DNA of 64,000 bases from Trileptium ribeirensis. Its lineage: Eukaryota > Nematoda > Enoplea > Enoplida > Thoracostomopsidae. Location of the stretch: assembly GCA_030248225.1 (NCBI GenBank), contig JASANE010003838.1, positions 1-64,000 on the forward strand, written 5' to 3'. This document shows, one piece after another, positions 12,201 to 23,661 of the stretch. Both the position numbers and the translations under genes were made by a program. The notes beneath the pieces were generated by a model. The model saw only the letters and a program-made list of their open reading frames with translations. It was not told the origin of the DNA and did no database searches. How positions within the stretch are numbered: the stretch's first letter is position 1; every line of letters begins with the position of its first letter.

Positions 12201-13350
12201 ATGGTTTCTAACATTATTGAACCATAACCATCTCTGAATTATTGTTAAAAGTGACTTACTGTTAGCTAAGCAAGCGCGATAAATTAATAAAAGTGTATCT
12301 AACCAAATGAGTCAATCTGCAGCTAGGCAAAGTTTTTCTTTCATAACCAGATGTGTTTAGATCAAAATTTCTTTGAAAATTGAATAAAGATCGTATGAAA
12401 ATTAAAAATTACCTGCATAATAACGACGTCTGATGCCCATTTACATAGAATAAGTTTTAAGACAGCAGTTCGTGCGTATACTGCAGATCTCACTCGGAGC
12501 TGCGAAGGATTTAACAATGTACTTGCACACAATTGATTAATGAATGAAATTCTGTGACAGAGAGATATTGGATGAGGCTGAATTAATATAGCAAATCCTA
12601 TGTATTGAGCATGAGACGCCAGAATAGGATATGGGTGTTGAAAAGAAGTATAGTTGTGGTTTAATCCAGCTGTTATCCTCCAGTGAACACGTATCGGTCC
12701 ATTGGTTTTAAAAGCAGTGGTTATAACTACGGTTGAACAACACCTGTCTTCAAAGCCAAATATTGTGAATTTATATCACGGAGCACGTGAAGACAAACAG
12801 AAAATTGAAACTAAGTGTATTCCTTAACAGTACAACTTTTGCTTAATACAAATGTTGTTTTTTAAATCCACGAATTCAAGCTTCTCAATTGACAAAAAGC
12901 AATGTGTAATAACAAACAAAGTTTTAGGCGTTCCATGTCTTGCGTTCACGTCAAAGAGCCTGAGAATAAATAACATATGTGGTTGGAGCAACTCTTTATG
13001 TATCTTATTGACTATTTTGACGGAATTATTTTTCGTTATTTATTTAAATGTAAAAACCATTTCTTCTTCTGTGTTACACAAATGTAAAAAAATTTATGGC
13101 GAGCGAGCTATACGTCTCAAGGTGAATATAAACATTGTCTTAGTTAGATGTAATAAGATAGGCGCCGCACAAATGCTCGTTCATAGTATTGCGAAGAGAC
13201 GGAACAAAACTTTGATACTGCTTTAAAACGATGACTGCAGGAAATATGTACTAAGTTGTTTCCAAGACGTTATTTGAGTCCAAATGATTGCTGGCCTCGT
13301 AGCGTGAAGAGCGTATCCTAAAAGGCCCAGTTATAATCGAATACAATATT
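9240..13350. other. AT-rich stretch with one unrecognised frame
   Basis: Mostly featureless. A 124-codon frame at 12852-13226 (+) has a hydrophobic run (SLCILLTILTELFFVIYL) but no recognisable motif and no splice or repeat support; I treat it as probable chance. Confidence 0.4.
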
Positions 13351-13355
13351 TAATG

Positions 13356-13760
13356 TTGCGGCATATCCTAAACTGCTACACAATGTACAAATTCAACAAT
13401 GAGTGGACGCTTCTGGAATTGCCACTTGGAGTACTCCTGACGGCAATATAACATTACGTTTATTATAGGCTTTCTGGTAAACAACGAAGCAGACCTATTA
13501 AATTTGTTTTTTTTTCAAGCTGTTTTCAAGCTTTTTATTTCTGTAGCTTTCGCCTGATTAATTGCGGCATATCCTAAACTGCTACACAATGTACAAATTC
13601 AACAATGAGTGGACGCTTCTGGAATTGCCGCTTGGAGTACTCCTGACAGCAATATAACATTGCGTTATTATAGGCTTTTTGAGAAATAACGAGGCACGAC
13701 CGTTTTTCTTCAACATGTTTTCAAGTTTTTTTATTTCTGTAGCTCTCGTCAGAATAATTA
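13356..13760. repeat. 206-bp tandem duplication
   Basis: Two adjacent copies begin at 13356 and 13562 with TTGCGGCATATCCTAAACTG and run to CTGTAGCT. The first 90 bases differ at only a few positions; later parts have small indels. This is a local two-copy duplication, with no coding frame. Confidence 0.85.
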
Positions 13761-13764
13761 TTAC

Positions 13765-15060
13765 CGTAAGGTTTTATGAAATCTCGTGTGAAAGAGGACC
13801 ACCGATAATCAAGTGAATTTTTGGTGAAAATACTTATGACTGTTTATGATACAATTGACTTTCATATTTGTCAAAATTATATTTGAACTAAGGATTCAAA
13901 TATAATTAGTAAGCAATTATTATGGCTGTTATAGGGCTGATACTAGGCATCTTTGGACAAATTAACATTAAATTAATTTTAATTTAAATCTTAAATGACC
14001 ATTGAATCTCGTTATTAAGTTAGTAAATTTTTGTTATCTCCGTTTTATGGTACGCTTTAGAAGATGTTCAAGCACTCTAAAATAAATTCTCAACAGGCCT
14101 GTAGGCAAGTGGTGTTCTGGGGAGGGGGGGGGTGGGGGAGCGTGCCCCTCAATGTGCGGCTTCTGTGCTTCTCTGAAATATAACAGAAATTGACTTTAGG
14201 TGTGAAAGGTTCTTTTAAGCTGTGCCCTAAGCACATCAAGTACCCATTCGTGCAGAAGCTTCTCACTAGGAACACGATTCTCAGATATAATGTCATATTC
14301 AACTTTGTAAAAATTGCACTTGATTAATATACTCTAGATTCGAACCACATGTTATGCTATTATGCTATCATGTTTGTGTATTATAAAGAAATGCCATTTC
14401 TGCGTTGCTTTGTGATAATTTTCAATTTTTGAGTGTTCCAGTAAACCAATTTTACCATGAAATTTGGTCAAATGGGAGCGGATCTGGTTTGAGCAAAATG
14501 TACATATCGAACGCGGCTGCCCGAATGGAACCGGTTAAAGGGTTAAGCTATATTGATAGGAAGTCACTGAACACAAGCCGGTGGACAATAAATACATCTG
14601 AGTCGTCTGCTATTAACTCATAACCATAAACGCTTAATTAGTAACACATTTACTGCTAATTAAATTGGCTATACGTAAGTAATTTTGTTCACATCTAATT
14701 TTTTTACACCATATTTTAGCTCTTGTGAAAAGTGGTCTTATCAGTGAAAGCTGCTGGTTCAAATTAGGAAGACCTTTGTCGCTTCTTGCGATACTATGTT
14801 TTCGTGGCAAGTGCAAAGCTTCTGCTTCCAATAAATACTCGTAGCTTTGCTGCCGTAGCAATCATTTCTCGACTTAAGTTGTGTGTCTGAGCCATCAGGG
14901 AAATCATCTCAAATAGCGGTTTCAATTAGTTTCTACTTTAAAATTGTGTAATATGTTGATCTAGCTGAAATGAATGTTTATGTAGTCGATAGCTGAAACG
15001 GACGCTATAATACCTTGTCGTTTATATGTAGCGAGACTGTCGGGTTTACCTTAGGTAATA
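13765..15060. other. No supported gene
   Basis: A G-rich patch lies at 14115-14145. The short frame 14405-14623 (+) is unrecognised. Nothing else seen. Confidence 0.4.
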
Positions 15061-15067
15061 TCAAGCA

Positions 15068-15364
15068 TTAATTTAACAAAAAGTGGGTTCGACCCCTCTT
15101 GTTCTTGAACTCAAAAATGAACATATCCACACGTCGTTCCAAGTTGCAGGCAAAATTAACTGTGCCAACTTGGAAAGCAATAGTTGTAGTAAATTTTTCA
15201 ACTAAAAATAGATCATTCTGATTCTTGGTTACTGCAGTAACGCAGATTTTTATTACGAAACGGAACTGCGGAATAGATTGCTCATATACAAAAGCACGAT
15301 CCGGTTGCACGATTTGTGTAAGTGGATAGAAAACGGAGATACTGTCCCCGTCAGATAAATAAGG
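15068..15364 (-). CDS. Coding-like segment, unrecognised
   Basis: The - strand frame continues for nearly 100 codons with balanced, protein-like composition (for example FVIKICVTAVTKNQNDLFLV and VEKFTTTIAFQVGTV) before entering the minisatellite. It shares a V.KFTT..AF pattern with the coding-like segment at 38263-38445. The alternating polar and hydrophobic residues suggest beta strands. No start or splice evidence; could be an exon or an old transposon frame. Confidence 0.25.
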   Translation of the reverse strand, partial: PYLSDGDSISVFYPLTQIVQPDRAFVYEQSIPQFRFVIKICVTAVTKNQNDLFLVEKFTTTIAFQVGTVNFACNLERRVDMFIFEFKNKRGRTHFLLN

Positions 15365-15505
15365 ATATATGTGTAAGACATATGTAACCACATATGTAAG
15401 GATATATATGTAAGGATTTGTATCTAAGGATATATGTAAGGATATATAAGTTAAGATATATCCCTAAGAATATATATATGTAAGGATATATATGTATAAG
15501 GGAGC
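15355..15505. repeat. Minisatellite, unit TAAGGATATATATG
   Basis: Irregular copies of a 14-base unit, many shortened to 8-12 bases. This is the reverse complement orientation of the larger array at 18645-19215. Confidence 0.8.
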
Positions 15506-15639
15506 CGGATTTGTCGCCAAACCGCCTCCCTAACAACCGGCCTCCTGCTCTCTACTTTCAGTGCTTCATCATTCTTTATTAATAATCAGCCACAGTTCGT
15601 CTCATCCCGCAAATAGTGTCAATCACTGATGTATATTAT

Positions 15640-16128
15640 TTTCTACGAATGTTTGTTTTATAGAGTGTGCAAATGTTGGATTTGACAGCAGATGTACATA
15701 TTTATGATTAGTCTTTTAAATAAATAGATGATAAATTATTTTGTACTCTTTTAACTCATAAACGTTGAAAGCGATATTGCTCAGCTTTTCAAATCCGGAA
15801 TATCCGCTATTTTCACAGGATATTCTATTACATCCATATTAAGTTTGTTATCGAATGGTTCGTGGGTTAAATTGAGTTCAGCGTGCTCTTTCCGGTCAAA
15901 TCAGTGCAGCGTTGCCAATACGCTCCACAAGAAACATTTGTTATAAATGTTTTGAATGTTGAATACAGCTTTCTTGTATCGAATGTTTGCACGTAACAGT
16001 TTGTATGATTTTCCGCGATGTGGCCTGTAGATGCTCAGATGAACATTGGCGTGTCGAACGTCATGCAGCACCGATCCTGATCCTTTCGCTTCGAACGCGT
16101 CAAATTTCTTGAGTAATTCGTCAAACAA
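15640..16128 (-). pseudogene. Polinton/Maverick polymerase-region relic
   Basis: The open part (16128-15901) carries GSGSVLHDV, a Y.P..GKSYK stretch, KKAVFNIQN and CFLWSVLATLH. Past a stop and a frameshift come DRKEHAEL, EYPVKIADIP, FEKLSNIAFNVY and YVHLL. This series of motifs occurs in the N-terminal part of long polymerase-type proteins of Polinton/Maverick transposons. Only about 150 codons remain. Polymerase motifs themselves, integrase and capsid genes were not found nearby. It is a dead fragment. Confidence 0.7.
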
Positions 16129-16149
16129 ATCAATTTAGGCATCAATGTC

Positions 16150-17650
16150 AGAACCATTTAATATTGTTCACACTTTGCTGCTGAAATGTACCATGAGCGC
16201 GTGTTATCCTGTTTTTGCAGTGCACGCTGAACGCTCATCCCTAGCTTGATTCTACGTTTCTTTTCTTTGCACAAGAGTGATTCCAGCACAGATCGTTATT
16301 GATTGAAAGGTCACCAACTACCTGCAGATGTACTAGGTAGTAACTGTGGTCGTAACATTTCAACGCATTTTTCTATTGTATCAGTTTTACAATTTGTTGT
16401 TGATCTGTTTCTTATCGTTTTCGCTCATGGTGATTGATTGCGATCACCACCGCACGTAGGTCGTCCACTGCATCACCAGTCGTTTACTATTTTTGAGCGA
16501 TGGCGTTAATGTGCGATTGCTCATATTGGTCTTGTCCATCTATGTTCGTTGCTTGTTGTTCTAACTTCCTGAAAGATGGATAAGCGTTTAGTCAAGCGTT
16601 AAGCGTTAAGCACTGTTGCCGGGATTGTAGCCGCATGCTGCTGCTTAACACTTATTTCACCACTCGCATGTTTATTCTAATATCGTTGCAAACTATTTTT
16701 GCGAGTTAATAATCGATCGCAAAGATGACACGTAAGCGGTGTTGCATGGTTAACCGATCTATGATGTCAAGTCATATGATCGTGGGGCGTAAATGATCGC
16801 TGAAAAATGTTACTCACGAAAGTCATGGTGACTGATCGTTAATATAACCGATTGTTCAGTTTAGATTTGTTGTTGACATAAAGTTCATCAGTGAATCTAA
16901 TGCTGAGCATGGTGCACATGGCATTTACGTCGTATTCGTAATATCATCTATCGTCCATACAAACTCTAGCCATTAAATGTTCATCCTGATCAGGCAACTT
17001 TTTTACAAATTGGAAACGTGGCAATTATCGTTAAAATATTGTCCCAAGTTAAAAATTGCAGTTTTCTTGGCTCGTTTTTCAACTGTAGTTTAGCTGCGTT
17101 TAAAGGTGAAGTTTCACTGCACATTTTGCATACTTTGTAATTGAGTCGCATAATATGGAACCCAGTCCAGCGTTTGAGCGCATTTAAAATTGTTGATCCA
17201 TCACACAGTAGCAATCAGTATTATTCGATAAATCCGGTCTATAATAAACTATATTAGACCAATAATTTAATTCATCATCCATAATAAATTCAATATCCAT
17301 GGCATCTGGATCAAATATACTCAGACTTCAGATAAGCCACTGCTACACAATTGTCTAAATTTCATCTCTACTTATGCCCAAAATCAAGTGTGCATCATTA
17401 TCTGTTCTGATACAAAAGTATTTCGATTCAAAAACAAGAGAGTAAATGGCGGTGGCAGGTAAGCTTTGGGCAGAAATTCAGTAAATATAGCGCTGTTGGG
17501 TCAAATGAGGCGATTATGATATGAAATAAAATTAATAGCCGAAATCTAGTTGGAATGGTGAAAGAGTGGTGTAACCATAGTTGATATAATAAAAGCAAGT
17601 TACAAAACCGCGCTTCAACGACAATTACGAAACGTTGGACAAGGGTTCTC
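16150..17650. other. No supported gene; possible Polinton remains
   Basis: The part next to the Polinton relic (to about 16300) may be the eroded upstream end of the same frame on the - strand. The frames 16990-17214 and 17428-17673 (-) are unrecognised. Confidence 0.3.
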
Positions 17651-17736
17651 CTTATAATGCACGGCCCCGTCACCTCGGGTGGGGTGGAAACCGAGAGAAC
17701 TCAGAAAAAGCAACTAATCTCTACGAAAGAAAACAA

Positions 17737-17772
17737 ACTGATTAGAAAAGTTAAGGAACGGGCTCTTATATA
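17737..17772 (-). promoter_or_regulatory. TATA box plus initiator
   Basis: On the - strand TATATAAG (17765-17772) is followed by TCAGT whose A is at 17739, 33 bases from the first T. TCAGT is the arthropod-type initiator, and the spacing is that of a standard RNA polymerase II core promoter. The transcript would run toward 17400, where no intact gene is seen; it is probably a transposon promoter. Confidence 0.4.
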
Positions 17773-17834
17773 CTTTTCCACAAGTATATGATGCATGTCA
17801 GTTTGCGAGCCACGCCTCTAAGTAATGACGCATA

Positions 17835-18170
17835 TTCTTACATGCATGTATATAGCTGTAAGGATATATCCTTACAATGATATACATTCCTATACAAATT
17901 AATCCAGGAAGGATATGTTCAACGCATATAATATACAGGGCATATTTACATATATCAAACACCTTCTTCCACAGTAACGAATGTCGTTGCAAGGATATGG
18001 TATTATCGCTCATACATTACGTAGTATATATTACAAAGAATGTATATAATACATATGTTTTCAAGGATAGATACCCTTAAATATATAAGATAATACATAT
18101 ATAAAGTATATAAGGATATATATCTTTGTTGTGGGGAGATGGCATATATAGCACTCATATAATATATAAG
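17835..18170. repeat. Degenerate AAGGATATAT minisatellite
   Basis: Scattered copies of AAGGATATAT and its complement, less regular than the arrays at 15.4 and 18.9 kb. The solo LTR begins at its right edge. Confidence 0.5.
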
Positions 18171-18171
18171 G

Positions 18172-18575
18172 TGTACTAGCTTCTGTTCTTGCTCCCAGAG
18201 GCGTAGATCCACGTTGAGTTGTAGAAAACAAACGTTTATTGAAAGCCAACAGAAGTAAGTAAACAAAACGTAGTAAACAAGACAGTAAAAGTAACGTTGA
18301 ATCGAGACAATAAGAAACAGTAAACTGAACAGTAATGAAACAGTACTTCAGCAGTAACTAAACAGTAACTCAAGTTGTGGTAAGCAACCGTCTTTAAATA
18401 TAATCAAAGAATCTTCTGGAATAATCATGACATCAGTCTTCGAAATCCGTAGAACATTCTAGAAGGATCGAGATGCCGTCACTCCACGTGTGAGGATGTC
18501 ATCGTACATCATAGGAGCTTCCAGAACAGGATCGAATGTAATTCCAAAATGTTCTGGCGAAGAAAATCCAAAACA
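18172..18575 (-). mobile_element. Solo LTR of a retrotransposon
   Basis: The 404-base unit has TG at one end and CA at the other on both strands. On the - strand it has a TATA-like TATATTTAAAG at about 18392-18402, then AATAAA at 18235-18240, then a ~60-base tail. This is the promoter, polyadenylation signal and end order of an LTR. No primer binding site or polypurine tract lies next to it, so it is solo. I could not see a target duplication; both flanks are minisatellite-like, which would hide one. Confidence 0.55.
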
Positions 18576-18644
18576 GTTATATATCCTTATAAGAATATAA
18601 AATATTTGGCACCAATATATTATATAGTATGTATATACATAATG

Positions 18645-19215
18645 CACTAAGGATGGATCCTTAGAAATATATGTTCTTATAGTGAAAATATAATATTATA
18701 TAACCCAATAAGGATACGTATGCAAGGATATATCCTTAGTATATCCTCCATTTATAACCTAACGTACATATTCTTACTTTAATACCCTTACATGTATTCT
18801 TACGTATATTCTCTACATATATATCCTTACACATTTTCTTACATGATCCTTACATATCCTTAAAGATATATCCTTCCATATATATCTTCTACATATATAT
18901 CCTTACATATATATTTTCTACATATATATCCTTACATATATATCTTCTACATATATCCTTACATATATTCTCAGCATATATCCTTACATATATATCCCCA
19001 TATATATCCTTACACATATATCCTAATATATATATCGACATATGTATACTTACATATATCCTTGCATATGTATTCTTCCATCATCCTTACATATTTATCC
19101 TTAGATACATATCCTTACATATATATCCTTACATATATTTGCTGACATACATCCTTACATACAAATCATTATATCTTTGCATATATATCCTTAGCCCTTA
19201 CACATATATCTTTAT
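18645..19215. repeat. Minisatellite, unit CATATATATCCTTA
   Basis: About 570 bases of a 14-base unit with frequent variants (CTTCTA, CCCCAT and others in place of CCTTA). It is the opposite orientation of the array at 15355-15505. Confidence 0.85.
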
Positions 19216-19219
19216 TGAG

Positions 19220-21935
19220 GGGAGGGTGAGCTATTTTCGTTTTCTATTTACTCGTGTATGTTTCGATTGTTTCGTTAAAATAATGGCCTTGGAATAGTTG
19301 TTTTACATTTGGCTCAAGTTTTTACTGTGGTTGTGCCGGTGTTTTGATAGGCGTGTACTGTTGATTTCATCGCAAGATTTCATATTTGACTACGAAATAA
19401 GGGCAATATATTTTCCGGATCACCATCAGGTCATGTTCAGGTTCTAACCAATATTTAAAAGCGATGGTGCTTAACCCAACGGTCTCTAGTTTTTTCTCTG
19501 TGCACCTGGAACTTGTGCAGGAAATTGATAATCGTAGTTAAGTTAGAGACACTGCTTTGCTGGGCACTACTAATTTTTGTTTAACGAACAAATGGTTTGT
19601 ACGAAATATTAAAATTCTTTAGTGATGCTCCTGGGCACAGTATAATTTTGACGCGTTTTCTTCATTTAAATATTTATTATTCATCATGCCGTGATAATGT
19701 CTTCATATGAATCAGTTAGTTAACAATTGTTGAATATCGAAGAATACGGTAAACGTGTCTACAAAATTTGTCTTCTTCTGCAGGACGATTTTTCTTCCGC
19801 TATTCATCCTGTGTTACTGAAAACCATTAATTTTTTTGTTCTCTGCGTGTTTCATTCGGCTTTTGGAAATAGTTTATACCAAATTCTCGGCCTATATCTT
19901 GTATTAAGTGATAAAGCTTCAAAACTGTTTATTGAATGTGGACGCCAAACTTTTCAAAGATGATTGGAAGATTTGTTTGTAGTTACATTTTGGGTAGACC
20001 ATACAGTGGCGATTCGACAAATCGCGATGCCTACTTGTCTGCTCGTGATATTTGCTTTATGTTTAATATCTGAGCTATGATATCTTGCGGTCGCATGTTC
20101 CTGTATTAAGGAGATTGTAATGTGAACTTAGCTTAACAGAAAAATTTGTTCGTGGATATAAATCTCAAGGTGAATTCCGGCATTATATTGTAATGGCAGA
20201 TTTATGAAGCCGCGCTGGAACTGTAACACATTGCCTTAACATTGTTGTATTTCTATCATAGCTGTCATTTTGTGACACCGTTTTCATCTTTGTTTACTGT
20301 ATGAAACAAATACTCAAATATAGCCACGCGAACAGCCGAAAGACTTTAGTATTATCTATTTGTAACATGTACACCTGTTTCATATGCATATAGTAGCGTA
20401 AAAAATGCAGTACAGGCAAACATATACTGTGGGAGTTTCAAATGTTCTGCCGACAAGACGAATAATTTAAAATTAATGTTGCAGTCACACTTTTCATAGT
20501 ATTCCGATTTTACAAGATAAGTTTTAATCGAATACAAACAAGCCTATTCACGTTAGTTCAAATTAATCGCACAATAAAAACAAATTGTTCGCGTTGCAAA
20601 TGAACATTTACAACAGCCAACAAATGGTCACACGATTGCTATTATCTTCCCAAAGCCATAAATATATTTAGCCGTGCATTCCGCAAGATACTTTAACCCA
20701 CAATATTATTCCGTATTTTACATCTGTTCAGCGAAGTTTTTACATGTTTTTACCTAATATTTTTGACACCACAGCTCACTATATGTCTTATATTAGTGCA
20801 ATTGCACGTGGAAAAGATTGGTCAAGGCATGGCACATGTAGCAGTAATTAGCTATAAATATTGATAACTACTACTGTTGTATCTTCTGACAATGGACGGC
20901 AGAAAAAAGTTGAAAACTACTATATATTAATAATGTCGGTGCCTATGCCATTAATCTCTGAATTATATGAAGTGTATGAGATATTATCATTGCTTCAATA
21001 ATGGATGATAATTTGTGCTTTTATATATCACTTTGTCGGTTTTTATTTACTATTTAATTGCATGAATATATTGTAATATTTTATATACGTTAATGTATGA
21101 TTTTATATTAATATATAATATATTATAATGTATATATATTAATATCGAGCATTTATTTACTTGATTAGCATGTTTGTATAATATATAGAAAGTATGTTAT
21201 CAGGCGACTATGTGCTTTAGAAACACTAAGCAATTATTGGTCAACACACGGGCTTATCTTTTGATTTTACAATTCTACGAACTGGGGGCTCACGAAGGAT
21301 GATAATAATGATTGTCAAATGATGTTATTTGGTTTTAGGCTAACAAAGTTATAAGGTCATCTCTCGGTAGTAAGCTTTAATGATGAAGAATGAACAACGA
21401 ATCTTCAGTTGTGTAAGATGTTTTCGAAGAACATGTAATTAGTCGAAATATCACACCTTTGCTTTGATATAGTACGGGTTTATAAAACGATAATAATTAA
21501 TTATTATATCATTCGAAACACATAAACAAATCGGATTAATCGAGCATCTAGCGATTTACAGGATATACAGATATATATTGAAGAAACGATGCGTAGGTTA
21601 GATAAACTACTTTAAAGGATAAAGACCTTTTACAGTTGATTATAACTAAAGAACAAATAGAGGTAACAGCTAATATTAGCGTTGTGGTCGACATTTTTGG
21701 TAATTTTTGATTATTAGAAGGAGTTGCTATCTTAAAGTGGAGAAACGGAGCTTATCGGCAATTTTATAGTTGTCGAGATTTGTACTAAATTAGCGGTCTG
21801 CACTTGTCACACACAGCTTTTCAAAAATTATGTTGTACATATTTTTCAATCATCAATAGCAAGTCTACTTCAATTCCTATAAACTAGAGCTGTACGAAAT
21901 TGTATGGTATTTAAAATAGAACAGATGTTCAATCA
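19220..21935. other. AT-rich stretch, nothing recognised
   Basis: Short frames at 19727-19963 and 20352-20537 have no motif. Simple TATATAATAT-type sequence lies at 21060-21190. Confidence 0.5.
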
Positions 21936-21939
21936 TACA

Positions 21940-22025
21940 CGACCCCCGCCGATCGGATTCCCCACCCCTCTCTCCCCTCCCCCCATAGATCAGACTATCT
22001 CCGAGCCTTTGGACCTCGAGCGTTA
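21940..22025 (-). repeat. Member of the TAGGTGTCC dispersed family
   Basis: On the - strand it reads CGAGGTCCAAAGGCTCGG and then runs of G, like the heads of the copies at 38.9, 49.2 and 58.7 kb. Confidence 0.4.
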
Positions 22026-22316
22026 TGTATTAAATTACATCAAAATGGTTTTAAAAGATTAGTACGGCAGTCAGTGTATCCATCAATTTCCGCCATTGGG
22101 ATATTGCATTTTTCTATAATAAGGTCGATCTGTTCACGATTAAGAATGGTTTTATTTTATATCATAATAACGTGTCTATATTCTGGGATGCTAAATTCAC
22201 ACGCGTCATATTCGGCTTTCCTTTACAATTAGACATAAATTTTGTGTTCCTTTGTGCGCCTAGAAGAATTCTAAATATTTTTCTAAACATTCCCACCCTC
22301 AATTTTATCTCTGAGG

Positions 22317-22440
22317 TCCGTAGTGCATCACGGAAGAACATGTCACTTCCCAGCTCTCTAATGTTCACCCATTTTTGATGACACGGGCGTTTTTGGCCTT
22401 ACCCCTATTTTCGATGGGGCATCATGCACAGACCGCTGAG
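22317..22440 (+). repeat. Diverged copy of foldback arm
   Basis: It shares GTGCAT, CACGG/GGGAAGA, GTCACTTCCC, GATGAC-CGGGCGTTTTTGG and GGGGC-TCATGCA in order with 23324-23450. It is an older, single-arm relative of the compound foldback element beginning 900 bases downstream. Confidence 0.55.
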
Positions 22441-22924
22441 TTTTAAGTTGAACTTCGGACCCCACAGCTTTAGTTGGGCATGTCACTACCAAGTTTTTTG
22501 GGATGACGGTTGCATAGCTGCGACTGCTTAAATCGACCTCTCTAAAACTGGGTGTCCGAACATATCTCTCTAAACGTGGACGGTGTCCAAGCTACCCACT
22601 CCCAAACCAGATGTCTGTGCACGACGAGCCCTCCGAATTAGGGGTAAGGGCGGCAGCGGCCGTGTCATCGAACACGATTTAACATTAGACTGCTGATAAG
22701 TAACTTACTTTCCCTTTAGGCGTTGTTGCTAATATGTAAAAGGATCCTCTGGATGGTTTCGCAGTCTGTGCAAGATATACTTGTTATATAAACCACCGAG
22801 AAGTGCTTTATGCTCATAGGTATCCATATATGTGTAGGAAGTTATCCTCTTCAAGCGTGGAACCCCGTCCCTAAGCCAAAGCTGCCCTCCCGGAACGCTC
22901 CGCACCCGCCCACTTTTTTCGGCC

Positions 22925-23075
22925 GCGCCCCGAAAGCGCACAAAAAATTTAGCGGAAGTTGGAAATTTGCAAAAATTCGGAACTTGGCAAAAATATCAAC
23001 AATTAGGAAAAATTTACCGTAAGTTGGCAAAAATTGGGGAAAATTTTAGCAAAACCTGAAAAAATTTGAGATCAT
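22925..23075 (+). repeat. Degenerate short-period repeat (GGAAAATTTGGCAAAA)
   Basis: Loose 12-25-base repeats of GCAAAAATT / GGAAATTTG. The same texture occurs at 35255-35400, 47330-47400, 49270-49380 and 58740-58860, each beside a G-rich head. Confidence 0.5.
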
Positions 23076-23312
23076 GAAAATTTAACAAAATTCGCTCCCC
23101 ATGGCATATTTATGAGCCTAGACGTAGTTTTTTTACTGTAGACCTAGGGTTATTATAATGCTGTAAACACAGTATTTTTGTTTTAATTTCATGTTTTCAA
23201 AATTAAGTATCTCCATAATCCAAAACGCTGTTCAGTATAGAAGAGCGGCACAAGCATTGATTGCTATCTATATAAGTTGTGAATGAGTGAAAGGCTTTTA
23301 TACGCTGTGATA

Positions 23313-23661
23313 GAGCTTAGTAAAATCAAGAGTGCATTAGGGAAGAGTATGACACTTCCCTGCGCTCACATGTAAACCCGTGTTTGATGACGCGGGCGTT
23401 TTCGGCCTGAGCCCCCTGTTTTGGGGTTCGAGGTGCATAGACGTTTCTGGGGTGGGGTAGGTCGGACCTCCAGTTTCTGTGCGGGGGGGTCGGACCACCT
23501 CCCTCCAGAAACTGGTAGTCTATGCATGTCGATCCCCAAAACAAACAGGGGGGGGTGGGGTCAGGCCGAAAACGCCCTCATCATCAAACACGAGTTTACA
23601 TGTGAGTGCAGGGAAGCATCGTACTCTTCCCTAATGCACTCTTGTTAAAACTAGTGAAGCT
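23313..23661. repeat. Inverted repeat A of compound foldback
   Basis: Arms 23313-23460 and about 23500-23661 are complementary: GAGTGCATTAGGGAAGAGTA faces its complement near 23640, and TGATGA-CG-GGGCGTTTTCGGCC faces GGCCGAAAACGCCC. The loop is G-rich. The right arm's last bases (AACTAGTGAAGCTC) double as the left end of the larger inverted repeat that follows. Confidence 0.8.

Noticed and set aside
12852..13226. 124-codon gene
   Set aside because: AT-driven residue content, no motif, no splice signals in frame.
13500..13560. Poly-T run as a retroposon tail
   Set aside because: It is part of the 206-base tandem unit, not an element end.
18645..19215. CRISPR-like array
   Set aside because: Units are 14 bases, contiguous, and have no spacers; it is a minisatellite in a eukaryote.
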